Below, piece after piece: positions 10,837 through 23,127 of a stretch of DNA of 64,000 nt. The stretch comes from Selaginella moellendorffii. Its lineage: Eukaryota > Streptophyta > Lycopodiopsida > Selaginellales > Selaginellaceae. The notes beneath the pieces are model-generated. The model was not told the DNA's origin, did not search any database, and saw nothing but the letters and a program-made list of their open reading frames with translations. The stretch spans positions 18,065 to 82,064 of the forward strand of contig NW_003314302.1 in assembly GCF_000143415.4 (NCBI RefSeq). Reading direction: 5' to 3'. Both the position numbers and the translations under genes were made by a program. How positions within the stretch are numbered: the stretch's first letter is position 1; every line of letters begins with the position of its first letter.

Positions 10837-13326
10837 TTAAATACGAGTCGAATCTCTTCCAAAAACAAACCGCTTTGTCCAATCGAAAAGAACAACAAAT
10901 CTAGTCCTCCAGCTGACTTGCTTGCTGTTTTCCACAAATTTCACACGAGAAAGAATGAGAAACGAGAAGATTTCGGGTGCGTAGGAAACGAAGTACCTGA
11001 GATACACCGAGTACCAAAGCCACATACTGCTTCGACCGATTGAAACCCAATCCCCTGGCAACTCCGCCGCTGCTTCTTCGCCACCAAGAGGTGCAAACAT
11101 CCCGAAATGCTTGTATCTGTTGTAAGGCGCGCGCGCGCGCGCGAGGAAGAGAGGGTGAGTCTAAAACAAAACGAAACAAGGAGAACTGTGGTACCTGAAT
11201 GGCTGAAATCTGTGACGCCCAGACGCTCGGACGCGAACTGGTCCCTCCGGGTGCTCCTCGCAGTAATCCATGTCGTTGAAACAGCGCGCCAAGTAAGTCC
11301 CTTGTTGTGCTGCAACCTGTGCATATACCACGATTCAACTCTTGGAAAAGCACAAAGAAAGAAAAACACAAATTGGTACCTGAGCAGTGGCGGGAAGGAG
11401 TTTTGTCTCGGAATCGACTTGAGCAAGTGCCTGCTTAAACTTCTCAATGTCGAGCTCCACTTCAGATTCCTGACCGAGCTGCTTTGCCTCGTGCAGTAGG
11501 CTCATAGTGTTGGCGAGGTGGTGGCTCTTGAGGTACATATCTATTTGAGGATATCTTCCCCTTATGGTTTCCATTGCTTCTTTGAACTCCTTTAGTGACA
11601 GGATGCCGTTTTGATCTTTGTCAGCCAGTTTAAATATGTACGTTATGTCTTCCTGCAAAGCTCACAAGGTAGTTTCAGCAAACGCCTTAGCGAAGAAACA
11701 AAACTTAAAGCATCATACCATGATCTTTCGCTGCTCAATGGTAGCACAGTCTCCTACTGCAACACTCCTTCGCAACCTCTTACTCTAAGCCACTCGTCGG
11801 TAGCCAAAACCCGCCTGTTCTTCTGTAAATTTATCAAAATGCAACAACAATCAAACCGGCGAAGAATTAAAACTTCTTATACCTGTCCAACTTGCTCCAT
11901 AAACTTCCTGATCAATGGTCGTGTTCCAATCCCCGTCGACCAAACAGCCAAGCTGAAAGGAATCATAACAGTTTGTCCGGATTTCTTTTCACTCGTCTCT
12001 ACTTCATTTTCCTTTACTGCATTAACGTGGCAGTTTGTTTGAACGTTTATTCCATCTCGTTTAAACTTGTCTTCCGCATATTTACTAATGCGTTCATCGA
12101 ACCTGTCGCAAGGTAGACAATAAAGGAGTTAAAGATGCAACATCAACAGAATGCAAAGAACTTACATGTTTAGTATGTGATCTCCCGACTGTATCAGAGT
12201 TATAGAGACTGCATCACGAGTAACAGGGTAAAGGTCCACCAAATCCTCGTACACAAGGTCATACAACTCCGCTGCAAACTCCACGCCAGTCGGGCCCCCT
12301 CCAACAACAACAAAGTTGAGCCGCGCTCGACGCTCGGCGTCCGACAGAGTGGGAATGCTGGCACTTTCAAAGCAATCCACCACGTTTTGATGTATTCTCT
12401 CGGCATCCTCAACCTCCTGCAAAGTATTTGAAGCGTCAATTCCAAAAACTATCCAGGTCCATACCTTCAAGAAATGGCAGTTCTCGGCAACTCCAGGCGT
12501 CCCAAAGGTGTTCGTCTGGCAGCCCACCGCAATGACCAGATAGTCGTAGTCTATCTTAAACTCAACGTGAGGCCTCGGCGGTTTCGTTTCAGCACAATCT
12601 ACGCACGTTACAGTCTTTGTGACGTGGTCGATGTTCGTGCATTCTGCTTCACAATACATAACATTTCGGTGTGCCTGTACGTAACGCAGCCAAGAAGAAA
12701 ATGATAAGGCCAAGAAAAAAGAAAAGAAACATAAGAAACAAGGCCAGTATACTCACAACTATTCTTCGAACAGGCTCCGTAATGCTCCGTGGTTCCAAAG
12801 TTCCAGCAGTGACGCTAGGCAGCAAGGGCGTGAAAACAAAATAGTTCCTGGGCGAGATGACAACCACGTCGTATTGCTTGTCATCCAAATCTTTCAAGAG
12901 ACTGACACCTGCCCAGCCAGTGCCAAGTATCACGATCTTCTTCTTTTTACCAGTACTTTTGTCTTGAGCCACAGCCAGCGGCGGATTCCACACATCGTCA
13001 CTGATCGCAATCGCAAGGCCTACAGCACTGGCAAGAAAATCCTTGTGAGACTTCTAAAATGAAGCACACAGAGGGAGAGATAGATCTTACCTTACTGCGA
13101 CGAGCGCCGCGGCAGCAAAACTCCACGATCTATGGCGCTCCTGCTGCCAGTACGATCTAAGCCTACTGCCGTGCAATAATCCTCGATCGGCGCCCGAGCA
13201 GAAAGATCGAATGCGATGCGAATTCTCTGCTACAAGATACCAAGGCGGCGAGTAACTTCCCGATCCAGCCCTACTCCATGTCCTGGAATGCAATGCCGAG
13301 CGCTGGAGGCGTCGTAGCGCGCGCAT
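10837..13326 (-). CDS. external-type mitochondrial NAD(P)H dehydrogenase (NDB, EF-hand), with an apparent frameshift
   Basis: Type II dehydrogenases oxidise NAD(P)H and pass electrons to ubiquinone without pumping protons. Ten exons are inferred: 13326-13091, 13027-12757, 12674-12466, 12416-12166, 12102-11883, 11822-11719, 11652-11380, 11316-11195, 11116-10997 and 10924-10837. The Arg-rich N-terminus resembles a mitochondrial presequence. ILGTGWAGVSLL is the FAD Rossmann motif and VVVGGGPTGVEFAAEL the NAD(P)H one. DKDQNGILSLKEF is a canonical EF-hand loop, the mark of calcium-sensitive NDB forms. The C-terminus WYSVYLSKQVSWRTR and GRDSTRI is family-typical membrane-anchor sequence. In exon 6 the second FAD motif should read GVxAVGDCA, but one base is missing at about 11760-11763, so the frame hits TAG. 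Everything else is intact. It is either a fresh null allele or a sequence error. Confidence 0.9.
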
Positions 13327-13460
13327 TGTGGACCAGACTCCTCACATTCCCATCGTCAATGCCAAGAGCCCTAAATAAACCTAGCCTGACTAGATCTTAC
13401 ATCGACGGTGGAACTTATGCCCGCGAAGCACTAGCATATTCTACGAATATTTACAAACTT

Positions 13461-14831
13461 TTAAAGCTTGCCCATTTGGGCGGTATTGAAGTAGAAGTGG
13501 GAGAGTTTTCGCTGGAAGCCCGTGCTCATCGCTCGCGAGCCAAAGCCACTGTATTGTTTCTCTTTGCTCGCGATGCAAACTTCCAGGATCTTCTTGAGCA
13601 TGCTCCGGCTCTGGAAGAAATCCTGGGCTCCAAATTCTGACAATGACATCCACTGCAGATCGATCACTTATGTTAGATCATTTCTTTCTGGAGTAGAGAT
13701 TTATGATCTTACCTTGGCATCCTCGATTTCCGAGTCTTGCTTGGTTATCTCCGACGAGAGAGGTCTAAGAACGCACACGAAGAACAAGTCCGACTTCTCG
13801 AAGGCTACGTGATGACCCTGCCTAAAACCCACGACTTCTACGAACTCCGTGTCGATCTGGAAGATTTGTCAGGAAATACCAAAGAAAAAGCCGTGTCATT
13901 CACGAGTATGACTGTAATTTCAAAGCATTACCCCAGTTTCTTCTTTGACTTCTCGTATAGCACCCGCAAAAATGTCCTCGGCCTGTAATTAAACAAGACG
14001 GAAAACGTTTACTTTCTAATAGAGACCAAAAGACTAGTTTTCTACACCTGGTTGATCAATCCTGTAGGCATTTTCCAAATCCCTGTGCCTTTCAGCGGTC
14101 CATTTTTCTCCTGGACCGCGAGAACCTGCGAGAACACCGATGAGTATTGCTGACCCTTTCTAAAAAGGCGAGTTCTTACCTCGTCTCTGTCGTTCACGAC
14201 GAATGCTCCAATTCCAACTTGGTGTGAGGCATTCGCTGGCAGCGTGCAGGGAGAATCGGCAAGCCAGTGCGTGAGCATCAAATACGTTGGCTCCGCATGG
14301 TGGTATCTAAATCCTGCCTGTCCAGCCTCTAAGAAAAAATAGAACAATGTTTAAGAAGCAAAAGTACCTCAATCGCGTGTGGAACGAGAATGGATTTCTC
14401 TATGGGCAACTTGAGCCAAACACCTCTTTTTTGCTGAAAAATTCAAGCGTGAGATAGCTAGACAAACACTAAACAAAGAATGTAAACCAGACCTTCTCTC
14501 GCCAAGATGCAAGAGACCTCTCCAATCGATAAACGAAAGTTGGAACATCGGCTGGTAGGCTGTCGGGATCAACGATGACTCCATTGTACCTATCCTCGTG
14601 GACGCGAAAAACAATGGAGTCGGACGATCCTTGGTTTGATTTCAAGACGTCGTCCTGTGTGGAAACCTCGTCTTCGATCGGCAGAGGCGCCACTCCCAGA
14701 GAAGAATGCTCCGCGAGCGGCATTGCCGAGCTCGTCACACACAGCGTCCGATGCGTGCTCTCTTTCGGTGCTGTGTGACGCGTTCTTGGAAGCAACACTC
14801 GATTCGCTGCAAGATTTCGCCATCGATTCAA
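13461..14831 (-). CDS. Nudix hydrolase (plant NUDT2/6/7/8-like, probably organellar)
   Basis: Nudix enzymes hydrolyse nucleoside diphosphates linked to another group, such as ADP-ribose or NADH. Seven exons are inferred: 14831-14493, 14433-14368, 14326-14180, 14125-14048, 13982-13932, 13856-13713 and 13652-13461. The Nudix box is complete across three exons: G-LINQA-E, then DIFAGAI-REVKEETG-I, matching GX5EX7REUXEEXGU. The preceding pre-Nudix domain (WREKQKRGVWLKLPIEKS, then FRYHHAEPTYLMLTHWL) is typical of this plant clade. About 55 N-terminal residues rich in Arg, Ser and Thr precede it and may be a transit peptide. The ATG at 14831 was chosen because it opens the frame and no earlier in-frame Met was found. 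It ends 134 bp upstream of the NDB start in the same orientation. Confidence 0.9.
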
Positions 14832-15220
14832 TCAGGAACAAGAAATTCACGAGAATCGGGCAATATTTCAGGAGAAACGATCCGGAGAACGATATCGAGA
14901 TAGAGATTTCTACCTGGAGGCGAGCTGACGATGGCGAACAGCGCGATGCGCGATAGATCTAATCGAGAGGGAGGCCGCGCTCCGCTCACCAGCATCATCC
15001 AAGACGCATTGCGCTCTAGCCCTCCCCAACGAGGGTTTTAAAAAAGCACGTTCTAGTACTTGACAAAAGGCATGATACTCGTGCTTATAAATTCGAATCT
15101 TTTGTACGCCTCTTTGTGAAGCATGACAAAGATATAGCGACCTCTTCTACTCAATTTCTAGCACAAGAACACAATCTCTCGGGAGTAAATTCATCACAGG
15201 GATATAGACACCATTGTCAG
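14832..15220. other. spacer between the Nudix and LCMT1 genes
   Basis: Contains the presumed promoter of the Nudix gene and the 3' end of the LCMT1 gene (both minus strand). A purine-rich CGAGAGGGAGG lies near 14965. No further gene was seen. Confidence 0.45.
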
Positions 15221-17342
15221 TTAGCTTTCGCTGGAGATTTGCGAAAATCCAAATCCAGCAAACGTTTCCTGTCAAGGCAAGATAAACACTCTTGAGCGAA
15301 CAGTGAACAAAACAGGGAATGCTGCTTACATTCTCATCGATGATCCCGTAAGCAACACAGTAGTGCTCCTGCAGTGGAATTGAGAAACTAGAATTCACAG
15401 GAGAAAAACTCTTTTACCTGCATGATATGCCATTCCTCAAACTCGTCAAAGATCTCCAGCCTCTCGATCCTGACAAAACGAAAAGCTCAAAGTTGGAAGC
15501 GCATAAAAAACTGAAAAACAGTGAGTTGATTACCTTCTCCTCTCGACAGGATCGATGTGACGATTGTAGATTTCGTCCATATCCACCGCCACTGCCCTCT
15601 GTCGGCGTTGAAAGAATTATTTAGTACTTCACAATTGGAACAAGGACGATTCACCTTCCATCCTGTTTCTAAGAACCGGTTCATCTTGGACTCGAGCGTA
15701 GATGTATCGTGAATTCCCAGTAAAGGACATCCACGGCTCTATGAATGTAAGATAGTTCATCAGTGAAAACGTTGCATCTCAGAACAAAGTTTTACCTCGA
15801 GATTTCGTATCATTTGTTGCCCAAAGGCGTCCTCTCCATGGATCTGTGGCTGAATTAGACGACGCAAAAACTGATAGCAAAGAGCTCACTTGTTCATATG
15901 CTACAAATACTGCATTTGAGAACTTGCTCGCGGCCCATCTTAAAAGTGCACGACTAGCCTCTGGATCCATGTATATCAAAACACATTCCGCAAGAATCAG
16001 GGTCGGTAGACTGCAGTTAAAAAAAAAAAAGACGTCAGCACGAGAAACAAGGCTCATCTTTGGGTCGAGAGAATTACCTTAAGTCCAAGTTCGCCTTTTC
16101 GCAGACAGCATCCAGCCTTGCGGTGTCTGTTAGATCACAAGCAAAGAGCTTGTAGTGCTCACTGCTTATTTCCCCTTTTTCTGCAATCCTATCCATTCAA
16201 TCGTAAACAAGATAAGAAAAAAAACCTGGCACAAAGTCAGCACAGAAACGCACCGGGGGCGAAGACTGGCGAATCAAGGTGTCTTGCCGTCTCTTTGCAC
16301 GCCGCAACGATCATAGCCTTTTTACTTGTCACCTCCAAGAAATCCACCTCCATAAAAACATCTGGAGCATTTTCTTCCTCCTGTTAATAGCGTGAGCTGA
16401 ACTTTCATAGCAATGAAAAAAAGCTCACCTTGAGTTGAAAGAACGTTGTATCAAAACCAGCTCCCAGAGAAACTATCTGCTTCCTTTTCGAACTGGGTTG
16501 AGAAAGGAACTGCATCAAGAGCGCCCGTATAGCAGCCCATCGAGCAAAGTATCCTGAAGAACAAAGTTATTGAAAATCGCAAAGAACCATCATACGCATA
16601 CCTCTGTTGATCAAGGGTGACCTCTTAACAGGTCTTCTCACGAAATACTGAACGTAGTTGTCTGTCATGTAGCCTTTCCTTACACAGGATCTAAAGTTGA
16701 ATCAAGTTAGCTCAGAAGGAACAGATAGTGGCTCTCATACGATTGAAACTTCAGCATCAAAAACTCAGCATAGCGTATACACAAACAAATCATAGAGCCA
16801 GAATGCTATCATCAGGTACAGGTTCACTCGCATTCATGGCCAGGCCATGTAGGAAGGTGTCCTAAGATGCTATTTTCTGTATCATCACTTGATAAAAAGG
16901 GGCTAATGCCGATGAAATGCTCGTCAGCTCAGGTCTCCAAAGTTTTCTACACGCTCTCTCGAGCGATCAGTAGAAAGCATCAAAAGGTTTTCATCAATCG
17001 AGCCTTATAAGAAAATGAAGAAGCTTTTCTCTGATTCAGAATTGCAGAAAGCCATCACAGACAAATCAGTCCAAGTGTTGGATGTGAAATCTGATTCATC
17101 ATCATCATCTCAAACAAGAAAGGAAAATCCACTCTTTCACTCTTCAGCACCAAATCTCTTCTCTACAAACACCATTCTGGTGTTCAGTAGAACGAAAGTT
17201 GTAGATTTTGATGCTCATCACGAGAGAAAATGACAGGGGGAGGGAGAGAGAAGAGATTTACTCACAGCTTGCTCGCGGAGGCATCGTCATTGGTCGCCTG
17301 GACCGCTGCGCGGCTACTGCTCGCGCGAGGAGGAGCCGCCAT
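15221..17342 (-). CDS. LCMT1: leucine carboxyl methyltransferase 1 (PP2A methyltransferase)
   Basis: LCMT1 uses S-adenosylmethionine to methylate the C-terminal leucine of the PP2A catalytic subunit, which controls holoenzyme assembly. About twelve exons are inferred, from MAAPPRASSSRAAVQATNDD (17342-17276) to a terminal exon ending ETFAGFGFSQISSES (stop at 15223-15221). Diagnostic blocks are YVQYFVRRPVKRSPLINRGY, the SAM motif VSLGAGFDTTFFQLK, the acidic strand ending MEVDF, ILAECVLIYMDPEAS, and MNRFLETGWKRAVAVDM. The start has an N-terminal QATNDDA block typical of eukaryotic LCMT1. Intron 1 (16691-17275, 585 bp) is far longer than the rest (about 40-80 bp). The last splice (15315-15270 region) is the least certain. 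The start codon lies 222 bp from that of the divergent IBR3-like gene. Confidence 0.92.
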
Positions 17343-17564
17343 GGAGCACAAGCCCTAACCAAAAACCCTAGCTCAATCCTAGTTTAATACTATTATCTTA
17401 TCGATTAGAAGGAAATTTGGAAATAGAATAGGCTGCACAGAAATCATGATCCAGGGGAAATTATCATAGCTAGCTAGGGTTCTTCGCAACATTCGCTACT
17501 CGATCGCCGTGGCTAGCAGCTCAGCTTAGCGATTAGCTCTTGCATTGAGTGCGATCCAGCGGCG
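17343..17564. promoter_or_regulatory. shared divergent promoter of LCMT1 and the IBR3/ACAD10-like gene
   Basis: Only 222 bp separate the two start codons. A telobox AAACCCTA lies at 17363-17370 with CCCTAACC just before it. Other CTAG-rich motifs (AGCTAGCTAGGG near 17469) follow. Teloboxes are common near transcription starts of growth-related plant genes. Shared control is an inference from the spacing. Confidence 0.55.
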
Positions 17565-20500
17565 ATGGCGTCGATGACATCCGACATGATCGAATCGGTG
17601 CAAGAAGCTCACAGATTGGATGAGATTTCGTTGCTGGATTATCTCCACCGATCTGTGGAAGGATTTCCACCGCGGCCGGTGAAGCTCACAGTCTCCCAGG
17701 TAAAAATCACTGAATTTCTTCTTCCTGGTGTGGTGATCGTTTTTTTAGTTTGGACACGGGCAATCCAATCCTACTTATCGGTTAAAAGCCGAGGGTGGCA
17801 ATGCTGTGAAGTTCTATGTTCTTCGCAAAAAGCCTCCTGGGAAATTGCTCCAGTCGGCACACGCTGTGGAGCGCGAATACCAGGTGCCTGTTCATAGCTA
17901 GTTCATGGTTTCTATCTTTGATTTTCTCTTCGTCTCGAAGGTTTTGGCTGCTCTTGGAAAAGAAGGAACTGTGCCAGTTCCCAGAGTTTTTTGCCTTTGC
18001 AACGATCCGAGTGTCATTGGCACGCCATTCTACGTTATGGACTATGTCGAAGGCCGCGTTTTCCTTGATCCTGGACTGAAGGTAAAATCTATATCTTGGA
18101 CTGACTACCACTTCGTGTTGGATCATCCAGAGCGTCAAGCCTGAAGAACGAAAGGAAGTTTACCAGGCCATGGGCAAAACGCTTGCTGCTATTCACAAAG
18201 TTGACGTCGATCGTGTCGGCTTGGGAAAGTTTGGGCGTCGCGAAAACTACTGTAAGCGACAGGTATGGCTTTGGTTTTGTTCTTCGTCGTTCCAATTCGA
18301 AATTTCTACTCGTCATGTAGATTGAGAGGTGGGCATCGCAATATGCTGCGTCCACGGCTGAAGGAAAGCCACCCGCGGAACCTTCCATGCTGAAACTTAC
18401 AATGTGGCTGAGAAGTAACGTGCCAGCTGAGGATGCTCGGAGAGACTGTGCGGGAATAGTTCACGGCGATTATAAAATCGACAATCTAGTTTTCCATCCA
18501 ACTGAGGTTTGTTCATCACTCTGTTTTATGTTCGTCGTTCATCGTGAATACTTCAGGCCCGCGTCCTGGCGGTTTTAGACTGGGAACTTTCGACTCTCGG
18601 AAACAGAATGTCCGATGTTGCTTATAATTGTATGGTACGTTTTTGCTGATTGTTACTAGTTGGATCACTGAAAAAATCGGTGCAGCAGCCATATGTTATA
18701 GACAACGGCAAGAGCGGCGGTCCGGGCTACTATGGCTTTGACAAAGGGGCTCCCTCCGATGGTCTACCCACACAAGAGGAGTTTGTTGCTACCTATTGTG
18801 CCCAAGGAGTAAGTCATATCTTTGTTTTGTTTTGGTCTAATGGTTGTTTAAAACTCAGGGAGCATCATGGCCTGGGCCTAACTGGAAGTTTTATCTAGCT
18901 TTGTCTCTTTTCAGGCTTGCTGCAATTTCTGCAGGCGTGTATAATCGGTTTTTGCTTGTGAGTTCTTTCAAATTTGTTTCAAAAAACCGACTTCGGGTTG
19001 ATTATTGTTGAAGGGAAATGCTTCGGGAGGGAAACGTGCAGAATCTAGTGGCAAGTTTGCTTGTTATCTAGCGTCATGTGCACTTCAGTTGATCAATGGT
19101 GGACCTATTATTTCTGATGTTCCACCTTCATTTGCGAAAATTGGTTAGTCGTCTTTTCTATTTCTTACTTCCTATCTTCTTAAGAGCCTGTTTTTGTATG
19201 ACAGGGAACAAGCATCCAGGTCTGTCTCCGTCGTCCAGAGTTTTACGGCTTAAAGAACAACTTGCGACTTTCATGGAAAAATACATTTACCCAAACGAGG
19301 AACTTCTATCCGCTCATGCGAAGACGGAAAAGAGGTGGACAGTCCACCCGCTGCAAGAAGAGCTAAAACATCGTGCTCAAGCCGAGGGCCTTTGGAATCT
19401 GTGGATCCCAGTAAGTGTGGCGTTTTTTATTTTCCTTTGCAATGTTTCTTACGGATTTTCCAGGCCGACAGTGCAGCAATGGCCTCCAAAATCTTGTTTG
19501 ACACGGACGACGCTCAAAACTTTGACAGGCTAGTTGGCGCGGGCCTCAGCAACCTCGAGTATGGACACCTCTGCGAAATAATGGGACGCTCGGTATGGGC
19601 TCCTGAAGTCTTCAATTGCAGCGCTCCCGACACTGGGAATATGGAGGTGACTAGCAATCTTAAATTCCAACAGAGAGAAACGTGACCGAGGTTTTTGCAG
19701 GTTTTGTTACGATACGGCAGTCCAGAGCAGCAAAAGGCATGGCTAAAACCTCTTCTCAAGGGAGAAATACGGTCAGCTTTTGCCATGACGGAGCCTAATG
19801 TTGCTTCTTCGGACGCGACGAATATCGAGTGCAAAATAACAAGGTTCTTTTTCTGAAGTTGCATGTTTTGTTTTATACTTGAACCATTAAACTCCAGGGA
19901 TGGAGAACATTATATCATCAATGGACGAAAGTGGTGGACAAGCGGAGCTATGGATCCTAGATGTCGCATTTTGATAGTCATGGTTAGTACGACCTTCATT
20001 TTGGTAGTCTTAAGTTTTCTGTGCTTTCTTCTGTTAACAGGGAAAGACTGATGTCAATGCGCCCTTGCACAAACAACAGTCTATGATCCTCGTTGACATC
20101 AAAACTCCTGGCGTAGAAATCATACGACCGCTAACTGTCTTTGGCTACGACGATGCCCCGCATGGACATGCCGAGGTGCTTTTCAAAGACGTGAAAGTTC
20201 CTGCGACGAACATCCTATGGGCCGAAGGACGTGGTTTCGAGATTGCCCAAGTATTGATTCCTTCTAAGAAGTTTATTCATGTCTAAAAACATTTATCCTC
20301 GCAGGGAAGACTTGGGCCGGGACGACTCCACCATTGCATGCGCTTGATCGGATCCGCTGAGCGAGCTTTGGAGCTGATGGTTCACAGAGCATTGCAACGA
20401 AAGGTGTTTGGAAAGCTCATTGCTCAACAAGGAGCGTTCTCTTCGGAGGTTTCCCAGGTAAGCTTTTCACGTCGTTTTTTTCCAGACTGAGCTCTCTTGT

Positions 20501-20858
20501 GAGCAGTGTCGCCTGGAGATCACACAAACGAGACTGCTAGTCCTTCACGCGGCCAACGAGCTTGACAATCACGGAGCAAAGGTTGCACGGGGCGCTCTTG
20601 CAATGGCAAAAGTAAGGCCGTGTTGATAAGATCATAGCTTCCGGACTGATGAAATGTGTGTTTCAGGTCGCTGCTCCCAGAGTTGCTCTCAAAGTTCTGG
20701 ACTCCGCCATCCAAGTTCACGGTGGAGCTGGAGTAAGCTCAGACACGGTGCTTGCGCACTTGTGGGCAGCAGCAAGAACGCTGAGAATCGCGGACGGTCC
20801 AGACGATGTCCATCTCCAAACCATCGCCCGGTTGGAGCTCAAACGAGCAAGAATCTGA
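17565..20858 (+). CDS. IBR3: IBR3/ACAD10-like fusion: aminoglycoside-phosphotransferase-like domain plus acyl-CoA dehydrogenase
   Basis: In Arabidopsis IBR3 acts in peroxisomal conversion of indole-3-butyric acid to auxin; animal ACAD10/11 share the architecture. About 17 short exons run from ATG 17565 to TGA 20858. The N-terminal half carries [16 protein letters not shown] and [11 protein letters not shown], the catalytic and metal-binding motifs of the APH kinase fold. The C-terminal half carries [19 protein letters not shown] and [13 protein letters not shown] (FAD/substrate binding), LQRKVFGK, and [10 protein letters not shown] followed by [11 protein letters not shown]. No break was seen in the exons I followed. 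The protein ends in ARI instead of the SKL expected for a peroxisomal member, so its targeting is unclear. The 3' end lies 108 bp before the next gene's start. Confidence 0.93.
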
Positions 20859-20947
20859 GTTTGTTGTAATTACAACCGTTAGATTGGAGATATTCTAGAA
20901 TATAATATTTTAGGAATCTTCTGCTTCAAATAAAAAGCCCGATGACT

Positions 20948-20956
20948 AAACCCTAA
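20948..20956 (+). promoter_or_regulatory. telobox upstream of the acetolactate synthase regulatory subunit gene
   Basis: AAACCCTAA sits 11 bp before the ATG at 20967, within a 108-bp intergenic space. It matches the plant telobox found in 5' regions of translation and growth genes. Confidence 0.5.
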
Positions 20957-20966
20957 CCAAAGCCCT

Positions 20967-23078
20967 ATGGCATCACTGGCGCATGCGGCGTCTTGGAATG
21001 CGGCAATGCTGCCGCTCACCCGCGGCATTTCTAGAATCTCCTTCCTCAAGGATCTCGGCGGCTGCGATTCCAGCGATCTCTCATGGAGCGCGAGCAATCG
21101 CAGCAGACTTTGCATCGCTCGGTGCGGCGCTGCCTCGCGAGTCATCGAGCCATCGGCGGCGGCGCAAATTCCCAACGCGCCTCCTCCGAGAGCTCCTCCT
21201 CTGTAAGAATGATCTTCTCTTCTCTGGAAATTTCAATTTCTTCTATTTTTTTTTTCCTTACATGCTAAGGATCCAACGCTACACCATATCAGTGTTTGTG
21301 GGCGACGAGAGTGGAATGATCAATCGAATCGCTGGAGTTTTCTCACGTCGGGGATACAATATAGAGTCTCTGGCAGTGGGACTTAACCGCGACAAGGCAC
21401 TCTTTACGATCGTTGTCTCTGGGACCGATCGTGTTCTACAGCAAGTGATGAAGCAGCTATACAAGCTTGTTAATGTCCGAAAGGTGCCATCTCTTTCCTG
21501 TTTTCTCTTTTTTTCTTTGTGTGTTTCAAGGTTGGGCTTTCTTTCAGGTTGAGGACTTGTCGAAGAAACCAAGAGTAGAACGAGAACTCATGTTGTTAAA
21601 AGTAAACGTTCCTGCTGCTCAAAGAACTGAGGTACGCATTTTTCTTCCTCCTTTTATTTTATTTTTTTGCTTCTATGTTTATACACTTTAAAAATGAAAA
21701 GTTTTAGGTGCTTGGTCTTGTCGATATCTTCCGAGCGCGAGTAGTAGATGTGGCCGAGGATTCTCTAACTCTGGAGGTTTTTTTCGTTTGTAGCATTGTG
21801 AAAATCTCTCTTACGGCATGTGTCTAGGTGACAGGGGATGCTGGCAAGCTAGCCTCTCTAGAACGAAGAATGACCAAGTTTGGGATCAAAGAGCTCGCAA
21901 GAACTGGAAAGGTAATGGAGATTGGTTCTTCATTTTAGCTATCGGTTTTTTATCCCAGATATCTTTGCTCCGAGACAAGTCGGAAGAGGTGGTGGCACCC
22001 CCAATTCTACCGCAAGCGACGAGTGTGAGCTCGCTTACCAAAGTGTCCGATTTGGAAAAGCGGGCATCTGAGAAAGTTGTGACAGACATTCCCATGACAA
22101 GCTCAAGCGCAGAGGTAGGCTCTGTGTACTTCTTCCGCAGGCAGTAATGTTTTCTTTTGGTTTTGTGCTTTCAAAGGGTGATGTTTACGCTGTGGAGTCT
22201 GATGACGAGGGCGTTTGGTCTCACCAAGTTTTAGATCCTGATTGGGGAGACGTTGAAGCGGCAGAAGTATTATGTTTTTCTCTTGGTTTTCATTTAAACC
22301 GCTTTCTTTCTCATTGCAGCCGAATGGTTATATGTCGCACACGTTATCAATGGTGGTGAACGATGCTCCTGGAGTTTTGAATCGTGTGACTGGTGTGTTT
22401 GCCAGACGGGGTTATAACATCCAGGTACTCCTTTCGTGTTTTTTCTTAGCTATGAACTTCGCTCTTGGTTTTTATGATCTTGTAGAGCCTGGCTGTTGGC
22501 TTGTCCGAAAGGCAAGGCATCTCGCGCATCACGACCGTGGTACCTGGCACAGACGAGTCGATTCGAAAGCTTCTTCATCAACTTTCCAAGCTCATCGACG
22601 TTGTTCAGGTAAGTAGCAAAAGCAAATTTTTTTTGGGATCATCCAGTCTTAAAACGCGAACAGGTCCAAGACATCACGCATTTACCATTCGCACAACGAG
22701 AGCTAATGCTGATAAAAATCTCGGCTTTGCCATCCGCGCGGCGCGATATACTCGACATAGCCAACGTTTTCCGTGCCAAAACAGTGGATTTATCGAATCG
22801 AAGCATCACACTGGAGGTACTCGCTCGCTTACCTTCTGTGCACGTAGAAGCTAAAACTTGCACTCTAGTTGACGGGAGATCTCGAGAAAATGGCTGCTCT
22901 TCAGCACTTGCTAGAGCCTTATGGAATCCTCGAGGTATTAACAGTGTTTCTAGAGAACATTAGTTCTAAGTTTTCTCGTCCACAGGTTGCGAGAACTGGT
23001 CGATTAGCTCTGGTTCGTGACTCTGGAGTCGACAGTAAACTCTTGGGACAATTGCAACCATTGCAAGCTTCGTATTGA
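20967..23078 (+). CDS. acetolactate synthase regulatory (small) subunit, chloroplast
   Basis: It binds the catalytic subunit of acetolactate synthase, raises its activity and confers feedback control by branched-chain amino acids. Exon 1 (about 20967-21203) encodes a Ser/Arg/Ala-rich transit peptide. Two homologous repeats follow, as in plant and unlike bacterial IlvH. Repeat 1 starts [20 protein letters not shown] and continues [14 protein letters not shown]. Repeat 2 starts [20 protein letters not shown] and continues [15 protein letters not shown]. Both have the ACT-domain glycine/asparagine ligand region and a C-terminal extension ending with [15 protein letters not shown] linker rich in acidic residues separates them. 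Frames join cleanly across short GT-AG introns. The stop lies 49 bp from the 3' end of the convergent RLP24 gene. Confidence 0.95.
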
Positions 23079-23127
23079 TTTTCCAAGTCGGTTTCCAAAA
23101 TTTGCGTACCACTCTTTCGAGTCAGGA

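Noticed and set aside
17015-17233. 72-codon plus-strand frame MKKLFSDSELQKAITDKSV
   Set aside because: Lies in the long first intron of LCMT1, has no recognised family and a Ser-rich low-complexity part; kept only as a remark.
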